Shown here piece after piece: positions 9,314 through 19,219 of a DNA stretch of 64,000 nucleotides. The stretch is from Arcobacter sp. LC1. GTDB lineage: Bacteria; Campylobacterota; Campylobacteria; Campylobacterales; Arcobacteraceae. The stretch spans positions 409,988 to 473,987 of the forward strand of contig JAACJU010000001.1 of assembly GCA_021378565.1 (NCBI GenBank). Direction: 5' to 3'. Position 1 is the first letter of the stretch. The number at the start of each line of letters is the position of its first letter. The position numbers and the translations under genes were made by a program. The notes beneath the pieces were generated by a model that was given only the letters and a program-made list of their open reading frames with translations, was not told where the DNA came from and ran no database searches.

Positions 9314-10090
9314 TTAAAGCTCAATTTCAAGTGCTATAGGACAATGGTCGCTTCCTAAAACTTCATCTAAAATATAAGCATTTTTTATTTTATCTTTTAA
9401 ATCTTCGCTTACAAAGAAATAATCAATTCTCCAGCCTACATTATTATTTCTAGCATTTGCTCTATAGCTCCACCACGAATATTTATCTTTTTGCTCTTTA
9501 TTAACTTCCCTAAAAGTATCAACATAACCCTTGCTTAAAAACTTATCTATCCAAGCTCTCTCCATTGGTAAAAATCCTGAAGTTTTTTCATTTGCCTTAG
9601 GTCTTGCCAAATCTATTTCTTTATGAGCAGTATTTACATCTCCACAAATTATCAAAGATTTGCCCTGCTCTCTTAACTCTTCGCAATAAGACAAAAACCT
9701 ATCATAAAATCCCATTTTATAAACAAGCCTTTCTTCTTTGCTTTGTCCATTTGGAAAATATACATTAAAAAAAACAATATTTTTAAAATGCACTTCGTTT
9801 ATTCTGCCTTCATCTAAAATATCGATATTTAGCGCTTCACTATTTTTCTCCAGCTCAATATCTGTAAAAAGTGCTACACCTGAGCGACCTTTTATAGAAC
9901 AAGAACTTACGATTTCAGACTTATATTCTTTTGTAAAAATCGACTTTGGAATTTGCTCTTTCGTTGATTTTATTTCTTGCAAAGCTAAAATATCAATATT
10001 TGCTTCATCCACCCATTTTAATGCTTCTTTTTTATCTACTGCTCTTATCCCATTTACGTTCCATGAGATAAATTTATAAGTTTTTTTCAT
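9314..10090 (-). CDS. xth: Exodeoxyribonuclease III / AP endonuclease
   Basis: DNA-repair nuclease that incises 5' to abasic sites. All family motifs are present: WNVNGIRA at the N terminus, LALQEIKS with the metal Glu, GDVNTAHKEIDLARP, the RIDYFF block and the C-terminal GSDHCPIALEIEL with catalytic Asp-His. I start at the ATG at 10090 rather than 10126: it has AAGGG 6 bp upstream and begins MKKTYKFISWNVNG directly at the conserved fold, giving 258 residues. The 12 upstream codons would have no homology. Confidence 0.94.
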   Translation of the reverse strand: MKKTYKFISWNVNGIRAVDKKEALKWVDEANIDILALQEIKSTKEQIPKSIFTKEYKSEIVSSCSIKGRSGVALFTDIELEKNSEALNIDILDEGRINEVHFKNIVFFNVYFPNGQSKEERLVYKMGFYDRFLSYCEELREQGKSLIICGDVNTAHKEIDLARPKANEKTSGFLPMERAWIDKFLSKGYVDTFREVNKEQKDKYSWWSYRANARNNNVGWRIDYFFVSEDLKDKIKNAYILDEVLGSDHCPIALEIEL

Positions 10091-10239
10091 TGGAGCCCTT
10101 AAATAATATTTCTTATAAAATAGCATTTTTTTAGTAATATTTCCCTAAAAGCAAAATAAAAATGACTGAAGATTTTTTAACACTTCATATACTTTTAACA
10201 GACTTTTTAGTATATTAAATTTAAGAATTGAGGTAGAGA

Positions 10240-11520
10240 GTGGATAATATATTTGATTTTACAAAAATAAGCGATGCTTGTGTAAAATGCGGTAAATGCA
10301 AGCCTGTTTGCACTATTTTTAGTATTAACCAAGATGAGGCAACAAGCCCTAGAGGTTTTATAGATTTATTAGGTGCTTACAAAGAAGGCAAACTTGAACT
10401 TGATAAAAATACAAAAAATATTTTTGAATCTTGTTTTCTATGCACAAATTGTGTGGAAGTTTGTCCAAACTCCTTGCCAACTGATATGATAATCGAACAA
10501 GTCAGAAACGATATTCGCAAAAAATTTGGACTTGCTTGGTATAAAAAATCTTTTTTCTTTTTACTAAAACATAGAAAAACTATGGATATACTTGCAAAGT
10601 TTGGTTGGGTTTTTCAAACATGTGCTTTAAGCCTTGACCATAAAAAACAAAGTGCCCTGCCTAGATTTTCCTTGCCAATTATCAAAAAAAATCGTGCCTT
10701 GCCTTTTTCAGCGAAACAAAGTTTTTTAAAAAAATACCCAGAAAATATTAAAGCCAAAATTCAAAATAAAGATACAAAAAAAGTTGCTATTTTTATAGGT
10801 TGCATGAGTAATTATGCTTATACTAGCACAGGTGACGCACTTGTTAAAATCTTAAAAACGCTTGATATTGATATTTTTATCCCTAAAAAACAAGCTTGTT
10901 GCGGTGCTCCTGCATATTTTACGGGTGATTTTAAAATAGTCGATTATTTAATAAAAAAAAACATTGAATATTTTGAAACTTGGATTGATGATGTTGACGC
11001 AATTATTACGGCTGAAGCTACTTGTAGCGCTATGATAAATACTGATTGGGAACATTATCTTCATGACCAAAAATCTTGGGGATTAAGAGCTAAAAAAATA
11101 GCATCCAAAGTATTTTTAGCCAGTAAATTTTTGCAAGAACAAACAAATTTAGAAGAAATTCTAAAATCTAAAAATAAAATATTTGATGAAAAAATTACCT
11201 ATCACGACCCTTGCCACGCAAAAAAAATGCAAGGAGTTTGGGCTGAGCCTAGAAAACTTCTTAGTGCAAATTATAAACTTGTCGAGATGAGTGATTCAAA
11301 CAGATGCTGTGGCTTTGGTGGAATTACTATGCAAAGTAATAACTACCATTTAGCAAAAAAAGCAGGAATACCAAAAGCAAAAATGATACAAGAAACAAAA
11401 ACACAAATTGTAAGTGCTGAATGCTCAGCTTGTAGAATGCAAATAACAAATGCCTTGCACCTTGAGGGCTCAGACATTATATTTAAAAATCCTATTGAAC
11501 TAATAGCAAAGGCACTTTAA
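10240..11520 (+). CDS. Iron-sulfur oxidoreductase subunit, GlcF/LutA-like
   Basis: Electron-transfer subunit of a 2-hydroxyacid-type oxidoreductase. It has two 4Fe-4S motifs at the N terminus (CVKCGKCKPVC and CFLCTNCVEVCP) followed by two CCG domains: GCMSNYAY with CCGAPAYF, and YHDPCHAKK with RCCGFGG. Length 426. The start is GTG at 10240 with a GAGG-type SD. A partner flavoprotein (GlcD type) is not in the window, so the substrate (glycolate, lactate or other) is unknown. Its stop TAA overlaps the lgt ATG by 1 base. Its place after argF-hemN agrees with the order I recall in C. jejuni, though here xth lies between. Confidence 0.87.
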   Translation: MDNIFDFTKISDACVKCGKCKPVCTIFSINQDEATSPRGFIDLLGAYKEGKLELDKNTKNIFESCFLCTNCVEVCPNSLPTDMIIEQVRNDIRKKFGLAWYKKSFFFLLKHRKTMDILAKFGWVFQTCALSLDHKKQSALPRFSLPIIKKNRALPFSAKQSFLKKYPENIKAKIQNKDTKKVAIFIGCMSNYAYTSTGDALVKILKTLDIDIFIPKKQACCGAPAYFTGDFKIVDYLIKKNIEYFETWIDDVDAIITAEATCSAMINTDWEHYLHDQKSWGLRAKKIASKVFLASKFLQEQTNLEEILKSKNKIFDEKITYHDPCHAKKMQGVWAEPRKLLSANYKLVEMSDSNRCCGFGGITMQSNNYHLAKKAGIPKAKMIQETKTQIVSAECSACRMQITNALHLEGSDIIFKNPIELIAKAL

Positions 11521-12413
11521 TGCAAGAACTTACAAATTATTGGCAACATATTTATTATCATTTAAACCCAATAGCTTTCAAACTTGGCTCTTTTTCAGTA
11601 CATTGGTATGGAATCTGCTACGCTTTTGCCTTGCTTTTTGCTATTTATGTAGCCAAGTGGTTTATAAAAAAAGACAAGATAAATATAAAACAAGAACTTT
11701 TTGATTCATATATTTGGTGGGCTGAAATTGGAGTCATTTTAGGCGCAAGACTAGGATATATAATTTTTTATGATACTCATACAAGCTATTATTTGATGCA
11801 CCCTTGGCAGATTTTTAATCCTTTTTATGATGGAGTTTTTGTAGGAATTTCAGGCATGAGCTATCATGGTGCATTTATTGGGTTTATAATTTCATCTTTA
11901 TTATTTTGTAAAAAACATAAACTTTCTTTTTGGTTTTTAGGCGATATTTCAGTTTTAGGAATAAGTGCAGCATATACTTTTGGGCGAATTGGTAACTTTT
12001 TAAATCATGGACTTGTCGGAAGACTTACTACTGAGCCTTGGGGAATTTATGTAAATGGAGCATTAAGACAACCTTCTCAGTTGTATGAAGCATTTTTAGA
12101 AGGTGTCGTTGTTTTTATAGTTCTTAGTTTTATTAGAAATAAAACAAGATTTCAAGGGGAGCTAACCTTGATTTATGGTTTTCTTTACTCAATAATGCGA
12201 ATAATTTCAGAATTTTACAGACAACCAGATGTTCAACTTGGCTTTTTATATGGTGGATGGCTAACTATGGGAATGCTAATTTCAGGGATTTTTGCAGTGA
12301 TTTGTGTCTTACTTTGGTTTTGGCTAAAACAGCAAAATCAAATAAAAAGTCAAGTGCCAAATAATGTAAAATCTACGAATGCAGAAGTAAAATATAAAAA
12401 ATCTAAGAGCTAG
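11520..12413 (+). CDS. lgt: Prolipoprotein diacylglyceryl transferase
   Basis: Inner-membrane enzyme that adds diacylglycerol from phosphatidylglycerol to the lipobox Cys of prolipoproteins such as BamD and the two lipoproteins at 46-48 kb. About seven membrane spans are visible; the signature GRIGNFLNHGLVGR is near residue 158, preceded by the HG of YHGAFIGF and GARLGY. Length 297. The ATG overlaps the stop of the FeS gene (TAATG), so the two are coupled. Confidence 0.96.
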   Translation: MQELTNYWQHIYYHLNPIAFKLGSFSVHWYGICYAFALLFAIYVAKWFIKKDKINIKQELFDSYIWWAEIGVILGARLGYIIFYDTHTSYYLMHPWQIFNPFYDGVFVGISGMSYHGAFIGFIISSLLFCKKHKLSFWFLGDISVLGISAAYTFGRIGNFLNHGLVGRLTTEPWGIYVNGALRQPSQLYEAFLEGVVVFIVLSFIRNKTRFQGELTLIYGFLYSIMRIISEFYRQPDVQLGFLYGGWLTMGMLISGIFAVICVLLWFWLKQQNQIKSQVPNNVKSTNAEVKYKKSKS

Positions 12414-12454
12414 TAAAAAGTTTTATAAAGCGAATAAACCAAATTTTAGACTAG

Positions 12455-12703
12455 CTAATAACCGTATTGACTAGCTAGTTCGTCAATTTTATTTTTTAAT
12501 AAATCATGTCGCCAACCGTGTCTTGTAGCAAATTTTTCAATCTCAACTTCTCTTTGCTCAACCGTACAAAATACAAAAATTCTTTTTAAAAATGGCTTTG
12601 GAACTTGTATGGCTATTAATTGAAAATAATTTTCCTTGCAAGATCTTGAACAAAATGCCTTGCTCATAGCAATTTTTTTCTTACAAAATGGACAATGAGA
12701 CAT
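12455..12703 (-). CDS. Small zinc-ribbon-like protein, unknown function
   Basis: 82 residues. The N terminus carries CPFCKKK and CSRSCKENY, a CxxC plus CxxxC set that suits one zinc ion; the rest is helical and basic (IEKFATRHGWRHDLLKNKIDELA). It overlaps the upstream 65-residue gene by 1 base and the two probably form an operon. I do not recognise a named family; similar short Cys proteins are common in Campylobacter. Nucleic-acid binding is possible but is inference. Confidence 0.7.
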   Translation of the reverse strand: MSHCPFCKKKIAMSKAFCSRSCKENYFQLIAIQVPKPFLKRIFVFCTVEQREVEIEKFATRHGWRHDLLKNKIDELASQYGY

Positions 12704-12900
12704 TACATTTTACCTTCGACAATTAATTTATAAAACTCCGCATTTGCAACATCTTTTACATATTTTGCTTCTAATTCATGTAACGCCACAATAGTAACCT
12801 CTTTATTATTCTTCAAAAACCAACCTTTACCTGTATCCATTATTTCTTTAGTCTTAAACATTTTTACCAATTCTTCTTTACTTAAAATATATTCTTCCAA
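12703..12900 (-). CDS. Conserved-looking small protein, unknown function
   Basis: 65 residues, soluble, acidic and Lys-rich (MEEYILSKEELVKMFKTKEIMD..., then GKGWFLKNNKEVTIVALHELEAKYVKDV). There is no signal peptide, Cys or membrane span. It is coupled by a 1-base overlap to the Cys protein downstream and starts 24 bp after the response regulator, so all three may be one transcript. No function can be assigned. Confidence 0.6.
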   Translation of the reverse strand: MEEYILSKEELVKMFKTKEIMDTGKGWFLKNNKEVTIVALHELEAKYVKDVANAEFYKLIVEGKM

Positions 12901-12923
12901 AATTTCAACCTAACAGCTAGAAT

Positions 12924-13622
12924 CTAGCCATCTATTATATAGCCTTTATTGGAATAAGTTTTTATTATTTCATAATAAGTTTTTTGTCTAATTTTGTTTA
13001 CAATATTTCTCATAGTATAAATAGACATATTCTTACCCTTCCAAACAGCTTCTTTTATTTCTTCGTAATCTATAACTTCACCTTTTTTATCAATCAAAAA
13101 TTTTAGTAGTAGCTTCTCTAATCTTGTCAATTCAACCAAAGTCGAATTTCTATAATAAAAATCATCTTTATACTTATCATAGTAAATACCATTTTGGAAC
13201 TCTACTCTATCACCTTTTCTAGCTTGATTTAGAGATAAAACCATAGCAAGAACTAAATCTTCATACCTAAAAGGCTTAGATAAAACTGTATGAATATCAG
13301 AATCTACACAAAGGACTAATTCATTATCTAGTTTTGATGTATAAAATCCAAGCAAAACTATTTTGGGAATATGTTCAGCTTTGTTTTGAAGCTCAAAAGT
13401 TATTTCTTCTAAACCACATTCTATACTAGAATCTATAATCATAATACCATACGAATTTAAATCTAATTTTTCTAACATAAATCTTTTATTGCTAGCAATT
13501 GAAATGCTTTTAAAGCTATTTTCAAATTGCACTTCAAATTCTCTAATTAAAGCACCATCATCACAAACAAATAATAAATCAGTATGCTTTAAAGTTTTAC
13601 TGGCTCTGTCTGAATGTATCAT
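12924..13622 (-). CDS. Response-regulator-like protein with divergent receiver and wHTH domain
   Basis: 232 residues. The receiver part (about 10-125) keeps the acidic CDD near 20, a possible phosphoacceptor Asp in MIIDSS (near 72) and the Lys in LSKPF, but the region after the Asp (SSIECGLEE) and the T/S switch (LLGFYTSK) are atypical. The C-terminal winged helix (LTRLEKLLLKFLIDKKGEVIDYEEI...RNIVNKIRQKTYYEIIKTYSNKGYII) is well formed. No kinase is adjacent. It may work without phosphorylation, like atypical regulators in Helicobacter and Campylobacter (inference). The 205 bp upstream gap is AT-rich and probably holds its promoter and that of nothing else. Confidence 0.82.
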   Translation of the reverse strand: MIHSDRASKTLKHTDLLFVCDDGALIREFEVQFENSFKSISIASNKRFMLEKLDLNSYGIMIIDSSIECGLEEITFELQNKAEHIPKIVLLGFYTSKLDNELVLCVDSDIHTVLSKPFRYEDLVLAMVLSLNQARKGDRVEFQNGIYYDKYKDDFYYRNSTLVELTRLEKLLLKFLIDKKGEVIDYEEIKEAVWKGKNMSIYTMRNIVNKIRQKTYYEIIKTYSNKGYIIDG

Positions 13623-13828
13623 TTTTAGTACCGCTTTGATTTTTTGTTAAGTGAGATATTAGCAAAATAATTCTACTTTGTCAAACCGAAAATAATTATT
13701 TTGTAAATTTACATTCATTTTTTAATGTTTTTGTTATTTTATAATCGAAAAAAGTAAAATATTCTAGAAAAACATAAAATAAGAATTAGTCAAAATCTAT
13801 TTAAAACTTAATTAATTCTATTTAGAAG

Positions 13829-16558
13829 TTATTTTAATGCTTGCCAATTTTTTGCAATGCTAAGAGATACTTTTAGTGGGACTTCTAAGGTGCAAATATT
13901 TTCCATAATTTCCTTAACTTCAAGTCCAATTTCTTCAACTATTTCTTCATCAACTTCTAAAATAAGTTCATCATGAATTTGCAACAAAAGCCTAACTTTT
14001 GGGTTTTCTTCATATTTTTTGTGAATTTTATTCATAGCTAATTTTATCAAATCAGCCGCAGAACCTTGGAAAAGTGTGTTTACAGCTTCTCTTAGATAAG
14101 CAGCTTTAAACATAGCATTTGCATTTGCATAATCAAAATATCTTCTTCGTTCTAGCAAAGTTTTTACATAACCATCTCTTAAAGAATCATCTTCAATACT
14201 TTTTAAATAGCTTTTTACGGTTGGAAAAGAAGTAAAATAATTCTCAATATAAACCTTAGCTTCTTTTGGAGCAATGCCCAAGGTATCGCCAAGTTTTTTA
14301 CTTCCCATTCCATAAAGCAAGCCAAAATTTATACTTTTTGCTACACTTCTTTTTTCTTTTGCTTTCTCTTCGCCAAATATTTTACTTGCAGTTTGTAAAT
14401 GAATATCTAAATTTCCTCTAAAAGCTTCAAGTAAAGCAGAATCTTTGGAAAAATGAGCCAAAAGTCTTAGCTCGATTTGTGAATAATCAAGTCCTAGCAA
14501 TACCTTGCCCTCACTTGCTACAAAAGCCTTTCTAATATTTTTGCCCGCTTCACTTCTAACTGGAATATTTTGTAAATTTGGATTTTTACTGCTTAGCCTT
14601 CCTGTTTGTGTACCAGTTTGAACAAAAGAAGTAAATATTCTAGACATTTTATCTTTTTGTGCAAGATTTAAAAGTGGTTCGATATAAGTACTTTGAAGTT
14701 TAAATGCTTCTCTATAATCTAAAAGTAAAGGAACAATATCATGCTCTTTATAAAGTTTTTGTAATACCATTTCTTTTGTACTTTTATTTTTTGTAGGGCT
14801 TGGTAAAGCCAAATCATCAAATAAAATTTCACCCACTTGTTTAGGAGAATTTATGTTAAATTCTCTGCCAGCGCTTGCATAGATTTTTGCTCTTAGGCTC
14901 AAAAGATATTCTGAATTTTGCTCCCTTAATTGGTTTAAAATATCAGTATCAAGTTCAATTCCTTCTTTTTCCATTTTTGCCAAAACTTTTATAAACAAAA
15001 ACTCAACATTTTCTGCTTCTTTTATCAATTCTTCGCAAGATTTTAATTTAAATTCTTTCATCAAAGTAAAGTATAATTTATAAGTCGCAAAAGCATCTTC
15101 ACTAGCATATAAACAAGCTTGTTCTATATCTACGCTAGAAAAATCTTCTCCTTTTTTAACAGTATCTTTAAAAGATATCATATTGTGTTGAAAATATTTT
15201 TTTACCAAAAAATCAAGTGCTAATTTTTGGCTTGAATTTAAAAGCCAAGCTAGAATAATAGTATCACTAAAAATATTTAGTTTTATACCAAAGTTTTTTT
15301 CAATAACTGCGTAATCAAACTTAAAATTATGCGCAATTAATGAAAACATATTCAATACTTTAAGAGCCCTTTTTGCCCCTTCCATACTGACTTGACTTTG
15401 TACACCTAGGTATTTATGATTTAATGGAACATAATAAGATTTTTGTTCATCAAGGCAAAAAGAAAAGCCTATAATTTGTGCAGTTTTTACATCTAAAGAA
15501 TTTGTTTCAGTATCAAAACTAATCTTGCAAGGACTTTCTAATTTTCTTAAAACTTCAAAAAGTTTCTCATCGCTATCAAGTAAAATACTTTCAAATTTTA
15601 AATTATCTTCAAGATTATCTAAAAGCTCAGCCTCGATACTAGGGGTTTTTTGTGCTATATTTTGTGCCTGAGATTGTGGCGAAGCTTTTGATGAAGCTGT
15701 CGATATTCTTTGCAAAATAAAATTTAAACCATATTTTTTAAGCTCTTCGCTTATTATAGACAAACTAGATATTGGATTATCGCTTGGTAAAACAAATTCA
15801 TCAAAAGAATTAGAAATCTCAATATCTTGTCTAAGACTTACTAATTTTTTACTTAAAAATGCCAAATCCTTAGACTCAACTAACAGCTTAGTCCATCTAA
15901 GTTTTACAATATTATCAAGATTATTATAAATATTATCAAGATTATCAAACTCAGATATTAAACTCTCCGCAGTTTTTGCACCTACTCCTTTAACTCCTGG
16001 AATATTATCAGCACTATCACCTACTAAAGCTTGATAATCAATAAATTGCCTTGGCTTAACCCCAAATTTTTCAAAGCATTTTTCTTCGTTTATAATGTGC
16101 TTTTTAATGGGATCAAATAAAAAAATCTTATCATCTTCAATAAGTTGATACAAGTCTTTGTCATGGCTCACAACTCGAACTAAAATATTATTCTTTTTTG
16201 CATAACTTGCCAAAGAAGCTATAATATCATCAGCTTCAAAGCCACTTTTACTAAGAGTTTTAAAACCCATTTTTTCTATCCATTCAATAGCCAAAGGAAG
16301 TTGGCTTAATAAATCCTCAGGCACTGGAGGTCTTTGCGCTTTGTATTGTGGATACAATTCATTTCTAAAAGTATCGCCTTTGCTATCAAGTGCAAAAACT
16401 AAATAATCACTTTGAAAATCTTTTCCTATATTTGAAATAAATTTCATAAATCCTGTCAATAGTCCTGTTGGAAAACCTTCATTTGAGCGAAGTGGAGGAA
16501 GAGCGTAATAAGAGCGAAACAAAAATCCAAAAGTATCTATAATAGTGAGTGTCTTCAA
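13829..16558 (-). CDS. polA: DNA polymerase I
   Basis: Replication and repair polymerase of 909 residues. It has the N-terminal 5'-3' flap exonuclease (FGFLFRSYYALPP, GFEADDIIAS, GDSADNIPGVKGVG). A central 3'-5' exonuclease domain follows, with DTETNSLD, NFKFDYAVIE and YASEDAFATY, so proofreading residues look intact, which is not true of every bacterial Pol I. The C-terminal polymerase motifs are A (LGLDYSQIELRLLAHF), B (RSVAKSINFGLLYGMG) and C (LLQIHDELILEV). It faces kdsB divergently across 68 bp. Confidence 0.97.
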   Translation of the reverse strand: MKTLTIIDTFGFLFRSYYALPPLRSNEGFPTGLLTGFMKFISNIGKDFQSDYLVFALDSKGDTFRNELYPQYKAQRPPVPEDLLSQLPLAIEWIEKMGFKTLSKSGFEADDIIASLASYAKKNNILVRVVSHDKDLYQLIEDDKIFLFDPIKKHIINEEKCFEKFGVKPRQFIDYQALVGDSADNIPGVKGVGAKTAESLISEFDNLDNIYNNLDNIVKLRWTKLLVESKDLAFLSKKLVSLRQDIEISNSFDEFVLPSDNPISSLSIISEELKKYGLNFILQRISTASSKASPQSQAQNIAQKTPSIEAELLDNLEDNLKFESILLDSDEKLFEVLRKLESPCKISFDTETNSLDVKTAQIIGFSFCLDEQKSYYVPLNHKYLGVQSQVSMEGAKRALKVLNMFSLIAHNFKFDYAVIEKNFGIKLNIFSDTIILAWLLNSSQKLALDFLVKKYFQHNMISFKDTVKKGEDFSSVDIEQACLYASEDAFATYKLYFTLMKEFKLKSCEELIKEAENVEFLFIKVLAKMEKEGIELDTDILNQLREQNSEYLLSLRAKIYASAGREFNINSPKQVGEILFDDLALPSPTKNKSTKEMVLQKLYKEHDIVPLLLDYREAFKLQSTYIEPLLNLAQKDKMSRIFTSFVQTGTQTGRLSSKNPNLQNIPVRSEAGKNIRKAFVASEGKVLLGLDYSQIELRLLAHFSKDSALLEAFRGNLDIHLQTASKIFGEEKAKEKRSVAKSINFGLLYGMGSKKLGDTLGIAPKEAKVYIENYFTSFPTVKSYLKSIEDDSLRDGYVKTLLERRRYFDYANANAMFKAAYLREAVNTLFQGSAADLIKLAMNKIHKKYEENPKVRLLLQIHDELILEVDEEIVEEIGLEVKEIMENICTLEVPLKVSLSIAKNWQALK

Positions 16559-16585
16559 AAAATATTTCCTATGTTTTAGTTCCTT

Positions 16586-16596
16586 TATAATATAAT
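16586..16596 (+). promoter_or_regulatory. Overlapping -10 boxes upstream of kdsB
   Basis: TATAATATAAT holds two overlapping TATAAT hexamers 30-40 bp before the kdsB ATG, in the divergent gap with polA. Confidence 0.5.
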
Positions 16597-16626
16597 AATT
16601 TCACTTAAAGACTAAAAGGAAAATCT

Positions 16627-17346
16627 ATGATAATTATACCAGCAAGACTAAATTCTTCACGCTTTGCAAATAAAGTTTTAGTTGATATTTTAGGCACTCC
16701 TATGGTCATAAAAACAGCGCAAAGAGTAAGTGAGCTTGATGATGTTTTAATAGCAAGTGATAGCCAAGAGGTGCTAAGCCTTGCAAAAAAATATAATATT
16801 AAAAGTATTTTAACATCTTCAAAACATAGTAGCGGGACTGATAGAATAAATGAAGCTACAAATATTTTGGGCTTAAGTGATGATGAAATTGTGGTTAATG
16901 TCCAAGCTGATGAGCCATTTATTGAGCCTAGCGTTGTAAAAAGTGTCATAGAAAGACTAAAAGAAACAAAAGATAATAATGATATTTTATTAGTAAGTGC
17001 TTATAAAAAAATACCTGCAAACCTAGCTGAAGATATAAATCATGTAAAGGTAGTGCTTGATAAAAACCAAAATGCCTTGTATTTTTCAAGAAATAAAGTC
17101 CCTTTTTATAAAGATCCTTATCAAGATAGCACCTTTAACGGGCATTTAGGTATTTACGCTTTTTACAAAAAAAATCTAAATACTTTTTGTGCCTTAGAAG
17201 AAGCACCTTTGGAAAGAATAGAAAAGCTAGAACAATTAAGAGCACTTTATAATGCAAAAAAAATTGCCATGGTTGAAGTACAATCAAAATCATTTGGGAT
17301 TGACACTAAAGAAGATTTAGAAAATGCTCTTGCAATTTTTGGGTAA
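16627..17346 (+). CDS. kdsB: CMP-KDO synthetase
   Basis: Activates 3-deoxy-manno-octulosonate as CMP-KDO for LPS inner core. Visible motifs: IIPARLNSSRFANKVL (nucleotide-binding N terminus), VIVNVQADEPF near 97, NGHLGIYAFYKK and the C-terminal GIDTKEDLENA. Length 239. The SD is AAAGGAAAA before the ATG. It is monocistronic, followed by a possible hairpin at 17369-17412. Confidence 0.96.
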   Translation: MIIIPARLNSSRFANKVLVDILGTPMVIKTAQRVSELDDVLIASDSQEVLSLAKKYNIKSILTSSKHSSGTDRINEATNILGLSDDEIVVNVQADEPFIEPSVVKSVIERLKETKDNNDILLVSAYKKIPANLAEDINHVKVVLDKNQNALYFSRNKVPFYKDPYQDSTFNGHLGIYAFYKKNLNTFCALEEAPLERIEKLEQLRALYNAKKIAMVEVQSKSFGIDTKEDLENALAIFG

Positions 17347-17368
17347 AAAAATAATAGCAAAATAATTA

Positions 17369-17412
17369 TTAGTAGTACTTATAATAATATTTAAATTATC
17401 TTATACTACTAA
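17369..17412. terminator. Possible terminator between convergent kdsB and cytochrome gene
   Basis: Arms TTAGTAGTA (17369-17377) and TACTACTAA (17404-17412) enclose a 26-base AT-rich loop; six T follow on the plus strand. The long loop makes it uncertain. Confidence 0.3.
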
Positions 17413-17470
17413 TTTTTTCATAATTTATTGTTTTTATTGTACTTTATCTTGCTTTGTTTCGCTTTAAATT

Positions 17471-18415
17471 TTATGGATTTAATGTTGCAACAAAAGCAGC
17501 CAAATTATAAATATCATCATCACTTAAACTTTTTGATAAACCACTCATCATAGAATTTTTATCTGCATTTACTCCAGCTCTAGTTTTGTTTTTAAAACCA
17601 TGTAATTGTCTTATAACATACATAGGCGATAAACCTGCAATATTAGGAGCTATTGTTGTTCCTTTTAAATTCACTCCGTGACAAGCCTTACATAGCGTCG
17701 CTTTAAGCTCTCCTGCTTTAATGCTTCCAGGTTTAACGTATGCGATGAAGCCTGCATTTGGAGATCTTAATTTCACAGTTGCAATATTTTTTGGTATCTC
17801 AATAACTCTATTTTTAATATCTTCTAAACCCGCTTTATTATTTTTTTTATTTGAATATTCAACTTTTATTCTCATTCTTGAATCATCAATTATTGTTTTA
17901 GGAACCCTTGCACTTTCAATAACTTTATATTCTTTATGCGGAGTCAAAGCTCCAAACCAATCAGAGGCTTCTTTAATCTCAGCCTTAGTAAGATTTGCTG
18001 CCATTTCGTTCATATGTCCTGAATAATCAATTCTTTTTTTCGTAGCAAAAGCTCTAAGTTGAGCTTGCAAATATTGGCTTGTTAAGCCTGCAAGTCTAGC
18101 TGATTCTGGGTGCCCCATTCCAGAACTTAGATGACAAGATGCACATGCCCATACTTTCGGAGCTTTTCCATATTTTACGATATTTGGCATTTTTATTTTT
18201 GTTTTAAACCATTCGGGTGCATTAAACTGGTTATTTATTTCTTTCATACTAAGAAAAATCTTACTTCCTTTTAAAGTATATTTCTTTTGTACTTTTATAG
18301 GAACATACTTATACGTTCCTCTTTTTGGGGTACTCCATGACAAATCATTATTTGTTTTTATATTTGTTGCATTTAGAGAAATGGCAAATCCTAGTGCAAA
18401 AATTATGTATTTCAT
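17471..18415 (-). CDS. Dihaem class I c-type cytochrome, exported
   Basis: Periplasmic electron carrier of 314 residues with a cleavable N-terminal signal (1 to about 16, ending LNA). There are two cytochrome c domains, each with a CxxCH: CASCH at 91-95 and CKACH near 241, each followed by an LAGL or IAGLSPMYV(I)RQL stretch with an axial Met region (RAFATKKRID, and MSGLSKSLSDDDIYNLAAFVATL). It resembles dihaem cytochromes of the C4/CccA type. No partner oxidase is nearby, so its place in the respiratory chain is open. Confidence 0.88.
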   Translation of the reverse strand: MKYIIFALGFAISLNATNIKTNNDLSWSTPKRGTYKYVPIKVQKKYTLKGSKIFLSMKEINNQFNAPEWFKTKIKMPNIVKYGKAPKVWACASCHLSSGMGHPESARLAGLTSQYLQAQLRAFATKKRIDYSGHMNEMAANLTKAEIKEASDWFGALTPHKEYKVIESARVPKTIIDDSRMRIKVEYSNKKNNKAGLEDIKNRVIEIPKNIATVKLRSPNAGFIAYVKPGSIKAGELKATLCKACHGVNLKGTTIAPNIAGLSPMYVIRQLHGFKNKTRAGVNADKNSMMSGLSKSLSDDDIYNLAAFVATLNP

Positions 18416-18479
18416 TATATTTCCTTGATTAAAAATTTAACTTATTTTAGTGTAATTTTACTTAGCTTTAATAAATATT

Positions 18480-19202
18480 TTAAAAGGCAAAATTATCCCC
18501 TAGATAATGCTCTTTTACGCTTTTGTTCTTTTTTATTTCTTCACTTTTTCCACTAGCTAACACCATTCCACTTTTTATAACATAAGCTCTGCTACAAATG
18601 GCTAAGGTTTCTCTTACATTATGGTCAGTTATTAAAACTCCAATTCCTATATTTATAAGTTGGTGGATTATTTCTTGTATGTCACTAACTGCCAAAGGGT
18701 CAACCCCCGCAAAAGGCTCATCAAGAAGTAAAAATTTTGGACGTGACACTAAAGAGCGCGCAATTTCAGTTCTTCTTCGCTCACCTCCGCTTAAACTTAG
18801 CCCTTTTCTTCGTCTAATAGGTTCAATATTAAAAAGCTCAAGAAGTTCTTCAACTCTTTTTTTTCTTTTTATTTTATCTTTTATAACTATCTCTGCTGCT
18901 AAAAATAGATTATCTTCTACGCTTAAATCTTTAAAAATTGAAGATTCTTGGGGCAAATACCCAATTCCTTTTAAGGCTCTTTTATGCAAGGGCATAGAAG
19001 TTATATCAACTCCATCAAAAAATACCTTACCAGAACTTGGAGCTACAAGCCCACAAACTGTATAAAAAGTAGTAGTTTTGCCTGCTCCATTTGGCCCTAG
19101 CAAACCTACAATCTCACCGCTGTTTACTTCAAGTGAAATGCCGTGTAAAATCTGTGTTTTTTTAATATGTTTTTTGATATTTTCTATGACTAATTTATGC
19201 AT
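18480..19202 (-). CDS. lptB: LPS export ABC transporter ATPase
   Basis: Cytoplasmic ATPase of the LptBFG complex that drives LPS from the inner membrane to the Lpt bridge. Walker A is [12 protein letters not shown] near 37, the signature is [15 protein letters not shown], Walker B is [12 protein letters not shown], and the switch His is in [10 protein letters not shown]. Length 240. The order lptB-tsaE (minus strand, 17 bp apart) matches the conserved Campylobacter cluster. LptF/G genes are not in the window. Confidence 0.94.
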   Translation of the reverse strand: MHKLVIENIKKHIKKTQILHGISLEVNSGEIVGLLGPNGAGKTTTFYTVCGLVAPSSGKVFFDGVDITSMPLHKRALKGIGYLPQESSIFKDLSVEDNLFLAAEIVIKDKIKRKKRVEELLELFNIEPIRRRKGLSLSGGERRRTEIARSLVSRPKFLLLDEPFAGVDPLAVSDIQEIIHQLINIGIGVLITDHNVRETLAICSRAYVIKSGMVLASGKSEEIKKNKSVKEHYLGDNFAF

Positions 19203-19219
19203 ATTTTAATAAAATCTAG

